Below, in pieces: positions 26,016-33,415 of a stretch of 64,000 bases of DNA. The DNA is from Clostridioides difficile CD160 (GTDB lineage Bacteria; Bacillota; Clostridia; Peptostreptococcales; Peptostreptococcaceae). The first letter of the stretch is position 1, and each line of letters starts with the position of its first letter. Both the position numbers and the translations under genes were made by a program. The stretch lies in NCBI RefSeq assembly GCF_000449425.2, contig NZ_AVHW01000028.1:62001-126000 (forward strand). Reading direction: 5' to 3'. Below the pieces are notes generated by a model that ran no database searches, was not told the origin of the DNA, and saw only the letters and a program-made list of their open reading frames with translations.

Positions 26016-26677
26016 TAGCTGTCCTCCATTCTATATCCTATGCCTCTCAATGTTTTTATACAAGGTGGATTTTTTAATTTTTCCCTAAGACGCTTTATTG
26101 TGACAGTAAGAGTGTTGTCATTGACAAAGTTGCCATCTACATCCCATAGCATTTCTAATAACTTTGTGCGAGTCATAGCTTTATTTTTATTTTCCATCAA
26201 GCTCAAAAGAAGTTTATATTCTCCTGCAGTCAAAAGCACTTCAACATTATCTAAATATACTTTGACTTCAACTTTATTCAATTTTATATTTTCGCATGTA
26301 ATAGTATTGTTAGTCTCAAAATGAGTTCGTCTAAGAACTGCATTAATTCTAGATTGGAGTACTGAAAGCAAAAATGGTTTAACCACATAGTCATCTGCTC
26401 CCATATCTAATCCATGTATAATATCTTTTTCATCATCACGGACTGTCAAAAATATCACTGGAGTATTTTCTATACTTTTGATATACTGACAAAATTCATA
26501 TCCAACACCATCAGGTAAATTTAAATCAAGCAGAACCAAATCAATAGTTTTATCGAAGTTTTTCTTAGCTTCAGCAATTGTATTATAACAACATATTGTG
26601 TGATTTTTCTTTTCAAGAGACGTTTTTATCCCAAATGTAATTGTATCATCATCTTCTAGAAGTAGTATTTTAGCCAT
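26015..26677 (-). CDS. OmpR-family response regulator
   Basis: A 220-residue regulator: acidic residues D9-D11, phosphoacceptor D51 in LLDLNLPDG, the lysine in VVKPF, and a C-terminal winged helix (NDNTLTVTIKRLREKL, TLRGIGYRME). It is the first gene of a two-gene minus-strand operon with the kinase. The upstream gap to the TetR gene (26678-26793) has no strong promoter pattern; a 10-bp inverted repeat (TTAGACTTAA at 26714 and its complement at 26788) may act as the TetR gene terminator. Confidence 0.9.
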   Translation of the reverse strand: MAKILLLEDDDTITFGIKTSLEKKNHTICCYNTIAEAKKNFDKTIDLVLLDLNLPDGVGYEFCQYIKSIENTPVIFLTVRDDEKDIIHGLDMGADDYVVKPFLLSVLQSRINAVLRRTHFETNNTITCENIKLNKVEVKVYLDNVEVLLTAGEYKLLLSLMENKNKAMTRTKLLEMLWDVDGNFVNDNTLTVTIKRLREKLKNPPCIKTLRGIGYRMEDS

Positions 26678-26793
26678 TTACTTTAAATCCTTTCTTAGTT
26701 TAAATTAGCAGCTTTAGACTTAATATTTTATCATACTGGAAATAGGGAAAAATATCATTTAAGTAATATAAAATTTATTTTACAAACTTAAGT

Positions 26794-27432
26794 CTAAGCT
26801 TTAAGTGAATCTATCAAAAGAAAAAGTGTTGTTTCAATAAATTTATCCTCATCTATATTAAAATTGTTTAGGTATGATTTTCCTGTTACAGATAATAAAT
26901 TAAAAAATCCTGTAAGTGTAAATATTGATGAATACATAAGAATAGGTATTTCAATATCATACCTAATACTTCCATCATTTTTTCCAACTTCAAACATTTC
27001 TTGAATTTCATTAAACATAAATTTATTAAAAGAAAAAAACTTATTCTTAAATGGTATTTCTGTATCTGAGTTTTTAGATTTTACAATACCAATCATTCCC
27101 ATAAGAGATAGAAGGGATGGATTCGTACAATAAAATTTGTGAAATGCAAAGTATGAAAGCTTTATTTTTTCAAAACCTGTTTTACCCTTTGCACTTTCTA
27201 TTTCAATACTATCCCAAAGTCTCTTATATCCTCTTAAAACAACAGCAAAAAATAAATCCTCTTTACATGAGAAATATTTATATATGGTGCGTTTAGTATA
27301 TTCAACTTCTTTTGCCAATTCGTTCATAGTTGTATTATCAAATCCATTAAGACAAAATAATATTTCTGCTTTATTAATAATATCATTTTCTTTTTGTATT
27401 TTTTCTTTATCTCTTCTTGATAATTCTGACAT
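26794..27432 (-). CDS. TetR-family repressor
   Basis: A 212-residue TetR-type regulator with an N-terminal helix-turn-helix (ILFCLNGFDNTTMNELAKEVEYTKRTIYKYFSCKEDLF) and a helical ligand domain. AAAGGAAC precedes the ATG. It is divergent from a metallo-hydrolase gene, and two copies of GTATACC-GAT-GGTATAC-type dyads lie between them, so it probably represses both itself and that gene. Ligand unknown. Confidence 0.88.
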   Translation of the reverse strand: MSELSRRDKEKIQKENDIINKAEILFCLNGFDNTTMNELAKEVEYTKRTIYKYFSCKEDLFFAVVLRGYKRLWDSIEIESAKGKTGFEKIKLSYFAFHKFYCTNPSLLSLMGMIGIVKSKNSDTEIPFKNKFFSFNKFMFNEIQEMFEVGKNDGSIRYDIEIPILMYSSIFTLTGFFNLLSVTGKSYLNNFNIDEDKFIETTLFLLIDSLKA

Positions 27433-27461
27433 ATAAATTGTTCCTTTCTATTGATAATAAT

Positions 27462-27516
27462 GTATACCGATGGTATACTTATGTAACTGCAATATATTTA
27501 TATACTGATGGTATAC
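27462..27516. promoter_or_regulatory. Tandem TetR operators
   Basis: GTATACC-GAT-GGTATAC at 27462-27478 is a perfect dyad; a second copy, ATATACT-GAT-GGTATAC, lies at 27500-27516, with centres 38 bases apart. Both sit between the TetR gene and the divergent hydrolase gene. Confidence 0.8.
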
Positions 27517-27611
27517 TTTTATAAAAATAAAATTGATATCAGGGATTATAGATATTTATAACTTCACTAATTAATTATATAGGCAAAATACTAAATAGGG
27601 GGAATTTATTT

Positions 27612-28217
27612 ATGAAAATAACAGAAAATGTATTAATGTTGGATAGTACTCGTGGCTCAAATTGTTTTATTGTGTTTGATGAAGAAATTACTCTTATAGA
27701 CACAGGACTTCCTTTTATGGGTAATAATATGATTAAAGAATTAAAAAGACTTGGGATTCAACTTACAGATATTAAGCACATTTTACTAACACATCATGAT
27801 GTTGACCACATATCTAATATTAAGTTATTAAAAGAACATACAAGAGCAGAAGTGTGGGCTCATATAGAAGATATACCTTTTATTACAGGAGAGAAGGATA
27901 GACCTGGATTTAAAAAGTTTATTGGAAAGACAATTTCTAGAAGAATTATTAAGGATATTAAACCTTATGGAGAAAATATGAAGGTTGGAAATATACAAAT
28001 TATCCATACTCCTGGTCATACGCCGGGACATGTATGTATGATTTTTGAAGATGTATTATTCGCAGGGGATTTAGTTAAAAATAAGAATGGCAGTATAATT
28101 CCTTATCCTAATCTTTGGAATTGGGATTCTAAAAAGATGATGAAATCTATAAAAGAGTTAGATAATTTAAAATACAAATGGATATGTATGTCTCATGGGA
28201 CTCCTTGTATTAAATAA
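27612..28217 (+). CDS. Metallo-beta-lactamase-fold hydrolase
   Basis: A 201-residue protein with the metallo-beta-lactamase fold: THHDVDH (the first metal motif in its HHDxDH variant), the histidine in HTPGHTPGH, the aspartate in LFAGDLV and a C-terminal MSHGTP. Such proteins include lactonases, thioesterases and glyoxalase II relatives; nothing here points to true beta-lactamase activity. It is divergent from, and probably controlled by, the adjacent TetR repressor. A GGGGGA sequence precedes the ATG. Confidence 0.85.
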   Translation: MKITENVLMLDSTRGSNCFIVFDEEITLIDTGLPFMGNNMIKELKRLGIQLTDIKHILLTHHDVDHISNIKLLKEHTRAEVWAHIEDIPFITGEKDRPGFKKFIGKTISRRIIKDIKPYGENMKVGNIQIIHTPGHTPGHVCMIFEDVLFAGDLVKNKNGSIIPYPNLWNWDSKKMMKSIKELDNLKYKWICMSHGTPCIK

Positions 28218-28316
28218 AAAATAGTAATTTATCAGACATATACTATATTATCTATTGACTATATCCAACATTGGTGATAATATAATATCCAAGATAGAGT
28301 ATAGGTGGTGAATTTC

Positions 28317-29042
28317 ATGATACGCACTTTAATTTTATATTATTTAAATATTAAACCAACACATGGGTATGAGATTCAAAAGTTTCTACAGGTGTCTGGT
28401 GCAGATAGATGGACTAAAATACAGTCTGGGTCAATATATTATGCGTTGACAAAATTAGAAAAAGATGGAGCAGTTAGAGTTTTAAGAGAAGAAAAAACTG
28501 GTGCTAGAATTCGTAAAATCTATGAGATTACCCAAAGTGGCAAACTAGAATTAAAGGAAGAAATACAAAAAGAACTTCAGATGCCAATAGTTCCAACGGG
28601 TTCAAATAAATTTCTGTTACATAATATTTTGGATATATTACCTAAGGATACTTTACAAAAAAATCTTGAAAAGCATATAAAATATTTGATAGAGCAGAAG
28701 AGGTATTGGGAAAATTGGAAAGAGATTAAAAAAATTGATAGCAAGAGTCTTGCAACAGAAAAAATTGCATTTGATATGACAATAGACAATCTAAATTATC
28801 AAATCCTATGGCATGAAGAAATACTAAATAATCTTGATAAGTATATATCTGTTGGTTGTGAAACGCAGAACATAATTAAATCTATAGACTTTTCAAATAT
28901 AGAAGAAAATTTTTTATTTACATCTGAAACAACAAATGAGTTACTCGAAGTTCAGAGACTTAGGGATGAAATAATTGATAATCCAGATAAAGCTATAGAA
29001 AACATAGATAAAATAATATTAAAATTACAAAATAAGCAGTAA
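28317..29042 (+). CDS. PadR-family transcriptional regulator
   Basis: A 241-residue regulator. The N-terminal winged helix has the PadR pattern (ILYYLNIKPTHGYEIQKFL, GSIYYALTKLEKDGAV, RKIYEITQSGK), followed by a long helical region as in PadR subfamily 1. The start is ATG 28317 with AGGTGG 8 bases upstream. It precedes an ABC-2 exporter operon, separated by a terminator, and likely represses it, as many PadR proteins control drug exporters. CCAA-N2-TTGG dyads occur upstream of both units (28264-28273 and near 29100). Confidence 0.88.
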   Translation: MIRTLILYYLNIKPTHGYEIQKFLQVSGADRWTKIQSGSIYYALTKLEKDGAVRVLREEKTGARIRKIYEITQSGKLELKEEIQKELQMPIVPTGSNKFLLHNILDILPKDTLQKNLEKHIKYLIEQKRYWENWKEIKKIDSKSLATEKIAFDMTIDNLNYQILWHEEILNNLDKYISVGCETQNIIKSIDFSNIEENFLFTSETTNELLEVQRLRDEIIDNPDKAIENIDKIILKLQNKQ

Positions 29043-29055
29043 ATTTCATTATAAT

Positions 29056-29081
29056 AACACGAGTACAATACTCGTGTTTTA
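29056..29081 (+). terminator. Terminator after the PadR gene
   Basis: AACACGAGTA (29056-29065), loop CAA, TACTCGTGTT (29069-29078), then TT. The stem is perfect. Confidence 0.85.
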
Positions 29082-29144
29082 AAAAAGTAAGATATACAAC
29101 ATTGGATATATAATATTGGTTAAATATTGAGGAGGATTTTATAA

Positions 29145-29903
29145 ATGAGTAATGTATTGTTAGAGATTGAAAATTTATGTAAGAAGTATAACGATAAAGA
29201 AGTTGTATCAGGAGAAAGTTTTAAGGTATTGGAAGGAGATATTTTAGGTTTTATTGGACCAAATGGAGCAGGTAAAAGTACATCTATAAATATGTTTACT
29301 ACAATTGTATCTCCAGACACTGGGAATATATATTATAAAGGAAAAGATATTGATAATCAACAAAATACTTTTAAGCATTCACTTGGTGTTGTCCCACAGG
29401 AATTAGCTATATATGAAGATTTAAGTGCATATGATAATGTTAAATTTTTTTGCTCATTATATGGATTTAGAGGTAGTGAACTTAAAAGTCGAACTAAAGA
29501 AGCTTTGGAGTTTGTTGGACTATGGGAGAGATATAAGGAGTTTCCAGCAAAATTCTCTGGCGGAATGAAGCGTAGACTAAATATAGCTTGTGCAATTGCA
29601 CATAGCCCAAAAATTCTCATCATGGATGAACCAACAGTAGGCATCGACCCTCAATCAAGAAACAAAATTATGCAAACAATCAAAGACCTTAATGCTAGTG
29701 GCACAACAGTTATATATACTAGCCACTATATGGAAGAGATTGAAACTTTATGTAATAGAATTGTTTTAATAGATAAAGGGGTGATTATAGAAGATTTAGA
29801 TAAGAGTTTATATAAAAATAAATATTTAAAATTTGGTTGTAAGACATTAGAAGATATTTTTCTATATCTTACAGGTACAGATTTAAGAGACTTGGAGGGA
29901 TAG
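29145..29903 (+). CDS. ABC-2 exporter ATP-binding protein
   Basis: A 252-residue ATPase of the DrrA/NatA class: Walker A GPNGAGKS, signature FSGGMKRRLNIACAIAHSP, Walker B ILIMDEPTVGIDP and an H loop in YTSHYMEE. It energises the two permease genes that follow. GAGGAGG precedes the ATG. Linkage to a PadR regulator suggests a drug or peptide efflux role, inferred from context. Confidence 0.9.
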   Translation: MSNVLLEIENLCKKYNDKEVVSGESFKVLEGDILGFIGPNGAGKSTSINMFTTIVSPDTGNIYYKGKDIDNQQNTFKHSLGVVPQELAIYEDLSAYDNVKFFCSLYGFRGSELKSRTKEALEFVGLWERYKEFPAKFSGGMKRRLNIACAIAHSPKILIMDEPTVGIDPQSRNKIMQTIKDLNASGTTVIYTSHYMEEIETLCNRIVLIDKGVIIEDLDKSLYKNKYLKFGCKTLEDIFLYLTGTDLRDLEG

Positions 29904-29907
29904 AGAG

Positions 29908-30648
29908 ATGAGATGTTTTTTACCATTATTCAAATTAGGAGTGAAACGAAGAAGTAAAGATTTTTTTGTTTTATTTTACAATATTGTTTTTCCAATAATA
30001 ATTATAGTGTTATTAGGCTATTTGACATCAAAATCTTATGGTGAGGATTTTACATCATATAACTATTATACTATTGTCACAATACCATTTTGTGTTCTTA
30101 TGGGAATCATTAGTGTATCCTATGCAGCACAAGATGAAAAAATTTCTAGCACATCATATCGTTATATGATTTCTCCTATTTCAATAGCAGATTTAGTTCT
30201 TTCAAAACTTTTCTCTTGCACAATAGTACTTTCACTATGTAATTTGCTAACCTTGGTGTTATTAAGAGGTATATTTCAGATGAGTTTTGGAGGAAATTTT
30301 TTAGCTGTTATTTTTCTATTAATGTGTGAATCAATTGTAGTATCATCTATGGGTTTGTTTTTGGGACTTGTTTGTAAAAATTTAGATATGTTACGTAATA
30401 TCATTAATATACCAATAGTGATTTTTGGTTTTTTGGGAGGAGTATTTTTTCCAGTTAGCTCTCTAAATTCAGTCATTTCATTAATAATCCATATATCACC
30501 ATTAACATGGATTAATAGAGCTATAGTTGCTTGTATCTATGATAATAATTTACATCTCCTTTTTAATATATCATGTATATTTATAATCATAAGTATATTG
30601 ATGACTATATTTACAATTAAGTTTTTTAAGAAGGAGGTCTTTATATAG
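29908..30648 (+). CDS. ABC-2 type permease, subunit 1
   Basis: A 246-residue permease with six hydrophobic segments and the ABC-2 pattern near the C-terminal half (FGFLGGVFFPVSSLNSVISLIIHISPLTWINRA). It starts five bases after the ATPase stop and overlaps the second permease by one base (TAGTG), so the three genes form one transporter operon. Confidence 0.88.
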   Translation: MRCFLPLFKLGVKRRSKDFFVLFYNIVFPIIIIVLLGYLTSKSYGEDFTSYNYYTIVTIPFCVLMGIISVSYAAQDEKISSTSYRYMISPISIADLVLSKLFSCTIVLSLCNLLTLVLLRGIFQMSFGGNFLAVIFLLMCESIVVSSMGLFLGLVCKNLDMLRNIINIPIVIFGFLGGVFFPVSSLNSVISLIIHISPLTWINRAIVACIYDNNLHLLFNISCIFIIISILMTIFTIKFFKKEVFI

Positions 30649-31697
30649 TGAATTTAATAAATATTTTTAAGAATAATTTAAGAAGGAATATGAATAAAAG
30701 ATTGGTTTTTCTAGTTACAATTTTATTTCCTATAATTGTAGTAATTTTCGGGGTATTGGCAAATTACATAAGTAAACCATCTTTCAACATTGGTATTTTA
30801 AATGATTATAAAAATGAACAAGTTCTAAATGCATCTGAAAAAAGAATATATGAAAATACAATAATAGCTCTAAAAAATACTCAAGGAATAAATGTAGAGA
30901 CTGCAGACCTTAAAACAGTTAAAACTGATATTATAACTGGAAAGTATTCAGCTGTTATACATTTTAATAAAAATGATTTTAAATTATACTCTATAAAAGA
31001 TAAAGATACAAATAATACATTAAAGTATTTAATAGAAAGATATAAAAAAGAACCAACGACTATAGATATAAATAAACTACAAGAAATTTCTTTAGGAGCT
31101 TTACAAAGAATAATTGCATTTATTGTGTTGTTTTTAATGATAACATCTACTGTAACAGCATCTATGATTATTAAAGATAAAAAATCAGGTACATTTACAA
31201 GAATACTCTATTCTCCGCAAAATATAAAAGGATATGTGTTAGGGAATATGTTATACAACTTTACAATAACATATTTTCAGTACATAGTTTCAATATCCAT
31301 AATTAAGTTACTTAATATTGATATTGGAATGGATTACATAGAACTAATTTTTATAGGGGTGTGGGTATCAGCTTTAGCAACTTCTTTTGGAACATTTGTA
31401 TCTTCTTTATTCAATAAAGAGATGTATGCAAATTTATTTTCTACATGTATATCACTTATATTATCACTTATTGGTGGTTCATTCATTCCAATTGAGAAAA
31501 TGCCAACAATGTTACAAAAAATTAGTATTATAAGTCCAATGCGATGGTTTATCAGTTTTGTGACTTATGTAGAAGAGAGAAAAGGAAGTTTTTTCAATAT
31601 GAATTATATTTACATTTTAACATTCATGATAGTAGTTTTAATTTTATTAGCTATGAAACTTACTCAAACAAGTAAGTATTCAAGTCGTAATAATTGA
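30648..31697 (+). CDS. ABC-2 type permease, subunit 2
   Basis: A 349-residue permease starting at GTG 30648 with AAGGAGG upstream. One N-terminal helix (about 17-41), a ~120-residue external domain and five C-terminal helices give the YhgE/LinB-like ABC-2 layout; IGGSFIPIEKMPTMLQKISIISPMRW matches the same region of subunit 1. The operon ends at the hairpin at 31723. Confidence 0.88.
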   Translation: MNLINIFKNNLRRNMNKRLVFLVTILFPIIVVIFGVLANYISKPSFNIGILNDYKNEQVLNASEKRIYENTIIALKNTQGINVETADLKTVKTDIITGKYSAVIHFNKNDFKLYSIKDKDTNNTLKYLIERYKKEPTTIDINKLQEISLGALQRIIAFIVLFLMITSTVTASMIIKDKKSGTFTRILYSPQNIKGYVLGNMLYNFTITYFQYIVSISIIKLLNIDIGMDYIELIFIGVWVSALATSFGTFVSSLFNKEMYANLFSTCISLILSLIGGSFIPIEKMPTMLQKISIISPMRWFISFVTYVEERKGSFFNMNYIYILTFMIVVLILLAMKLTQTSKYSSRNN

Positions 31698-31722
31698 CTA
31701 ATATAAAACTTTGTATAATACA

Positions 31723-31766
31723 AAAAAGCCAATAAACTTTAATTTTTAAAAGTTATTGGCTTTTAG
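31723..31766. terminator. Terminator between the ABC-2 operon and the acetyltransferase gene
   Basis: AAAAAGCCAATAAACTTT pairs with AAAGTTATTGGCTTTT across a short AT loop, with one bulge. Poly-A/T on both sides suits both convergent transcripts. Confidence 0.8.
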
Positions 31767-31815
31767 TATTGTATCTAAGCCTTTTATTTAATTTAAAATA
31801 ATAGAATATAAATTC

Positions 31816-32475
31816 TTAGTATAACCATGACTTAGTATCAAAGCACATTTTTTGGATATCATCAATAAAGCAACTTACATGGTATCCATCAGTAGATGCA
31901 TGATGTACGGTTATAGAAAGAGGTAGAAGTATTTTTTCATCTTTTTGATAGTATTTACCTGCTTCAATTGTAGGGAAAAAATAATTTTCAAGACCATGAT
32001 TGTGTACAGTAAAACTCTTAAAACTAATCCACGGAATACAAGAAACTGTATAGCAATTTTTGGGTGGATTTGGTTTTGCTAGAAAACCATGATTTTTTCC
32101 GTACTCTTTAATGTCTGCCAAATAATTTTCATAGAATATCGAAAAATCTTTATCATATTCTGTCCATATTGATGAAAAAGTATTATTATCATCATGAAAA
32201 ATTGCATAGAATGGTGTTAATGTACTCCAATAGCCAAGTTCATTTTCATCATATGCAATTTTTAATTCTTTATATAGATTCAAGCAAGTTGTTATTATGT
32301 ATAAATATGCTGGATAAAATTTGATATTTCTTTTTTTCGTTTCATTAAGTAAATTGGTAATATCTATTTCTATAGTCAAATCAAATCCTACATTTGTCAT
32401 TTTTGAGAAATAGTAAAAATGTGTATATCGTTCCCAGTTTTGTAAATCAATTTTATGGAATTCTTGTTTACTCAT
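31816..32475 (-). CDS. Chloramphenicol acetyltransferase-like protein (type A CAT fold)
   Basis: A 219-residue protein matching CatA-type enzymes in length and order: opening FHKIDLQNWERYTHFYYF, and the catalytic motif VHHASTDGYHV (canonical HHxxxDG with the active-site histidine). These trimeric cytoplasmic enzymes acetylate chloramphenicol, although distant members may have other acceptors. It overlaps the preceding TetR gene by 8 bases and so shares its autorepressed promoter. This TetR control differs from the leader-peptide attenuation usual for plasmid cat genes. Confidence 0.85.
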   Translation of the reverse strand: MSKQEFHKIDLQNWERYTHFYYFSKMTNVGFDLTIEIDITNLLNETKKRNIKFYPAYLYIITTCLNLYKELKIAYDENELGYWSTLTPFYAIFHDDNNTFSSIWTEYDKDFSIFYENYLADIKEYGKNHGFLAKPNPPKNCYTVSCIPWISFKSFTVHNHGLENYFFPTIEAGKYYQKDEKILLPLSITVHHASTDGYHVSCFIDDIQKMCFDTKSWLY

Positions 32476-33046
32476 ATAAAATCACCATATTCTTTATAAT
32501 ATTTATTTGATTATCAATATCTTCATTTGTAAGTTTCAAAACAGGAGAAGATGTTTTCATACTATCGAATAAAAACATTATGTGTATTGCAATTGTTTTA
32601 GAATCACATTTTTTAAATTCACCTTTAGATTGTCCATAATCGATTAAATTTGAAAGCATTGTGATAGCTGAATTATATCTTTTATTCATATAATCACGTT
32701 GGTCTTTTTCTACAAAAGCAAATTCATGTATTGCAAAATTTAAACCACAATATTTATTATTTATATCATTTTTTTGTTGTTGTAAAAAATATTCTAATAT
32801 ATGCTTAGCTGATATATTTTCTTTGATACTTTTATCTAATAAACTTTGAGAATTGTCTTTATGAGTATTTAATATACTGATAAAAATTTCTTTTGTTGAA
32901 TTAAAGTGTCTATATAGTCCACCACGACTTAAGTTACATGCTTCACAAATATCTTTCATTGTTACATTGCTGTATCCTTTCTCAGAAAATAACATTATTG
33001 ATGTATCAATGATAAATTGTTTGGTTTGTTCTCCTTTTGTTGACAT
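32468..33046 (-). CDS. TetR-family repressor of the CAT-like gene
   Basis: A 192-residue TetR-type repressor (IDTSIMLFSEKGYSNVTMKDICEACNLSRGGLYRHFNSTKEIF). The start is ATG 33046 because AAGGAGGT lies 7 bases upstream; an upstream extension in the same frame is untranslated operator DNA. It is the first gene of a two-gene operon with the CAT-like gene. Its promoter is flanked by two GACAC-NN-GTGTC dyads, strong evidence for autorepression. Confidence 0.9.
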   Translation of the reverse strand: MSTKGEQTKQFIIDTSIMLFSEKGYSNVTMKDICEACNLSRGGLYRHFNSTKEIFISILNTHKDNSQSLLDKSIKENISAKHILEYFLQQQKNDINNKYCGLNFAIHEFAFVEKDQRDYMNKRYNSAITMLSNLIDYGQSKGEFKKCDSKTIAIHIMFLFDSMKTSSPVLKLTNEDIDNQINIIKNMVILYE

Positions 33047-33067
33047 ATCTTGTACCTCCTTTTTAAC

Positions 33068-33115
33068 GACACGAGTGTCTCTTTTAATTATGAGACACTT
33101 GTGTCGTTTTGTCAA
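33068..33115 (-). promoter_or_regulatory. Promoter and paired operators of the TetR-CAT operon
   Basis: On the minus strand, TTGACA (33115-33110), 17-base spacer and CATAAT (33092-33087). Dyads GACACTTGTGTC (33094-33105, in the spacer) and GACACGAGTGTC (33068-33079, just downstream of the start site) bracket the -10. Together they form a 16-bp inverted repeat with one mismatch. Confidence 0.85.
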
Positions 33116-33243
33116 TGCAAATTTATTTACTTTAAAATGACTGGATAATACTGTAATATTAATTTATAAAATGACTGGACAATGCAATAGGATTGATTTA
33201 CTTTTAAATTGATGTAAAGAGTAATTAAATACTAATAATATTA

Positions 33244-33276
33244 TTGACTTTTAAAACTTACGTGTGTAATATATAA
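33244..33276 (+). promoter_or_regulatory. PBP promoter overlapped by a BlaI-type operator
   Basis: TTGACT (33244-33249), 17-base spacer, TAATAT (33267-33272). The operator CTTACGTGTGTAATATATAA covers 33257-33276, in the same register over the -10 as at the bla promoter. Confidence 0.8.
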
Positions 33277-33376
33277 GTTACTATTAATTATATACTGCTT
33301 ACATATTTTGAGGGATAATTAAAACATAATAAAACCATAGAGCAGTTATATTCATAAGATTATTTTGAATTTAAAG

Positions 33377-33396
33377 ATTACATGTGTAATATATTA
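33377..33396 (+). promoter_or_regulatory. Second BlaI-type operator in the PBP leader
   Basis: ATTACATGTGTAATATATTA, matching TTAC-N4-GTAATAT, ends 7 bases before the PBP ribosome binding site. It lies about 100 bases into the transcript and could act as a roadblock. Confidence 0.7.
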
Positions 33397-33415
33397 AATA
33401 GTAAAGGTGGTTTGT

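Larger units (their letters stand above)
33116..33415 (+). other. Intergenic region with PBP control sites
   Basis: About 300 bases with no gene between the divergent TetR and PBP genes. TAAAATGACTGGA occurs twice (33133 and 33167), a short direct repeat of no clear use. The promoter and two BlaI-type operators for the PBP gene are in its right half. Confidence 0.6.

Noticed and set aside
27612-28217. True metallo-beta-lactamase next to the bla genes
   Set aside because: The metal motifs are those of the wider hydrolase superfamily, there is no signal peptide, and control is by a TetR operator, not a BlaI site.
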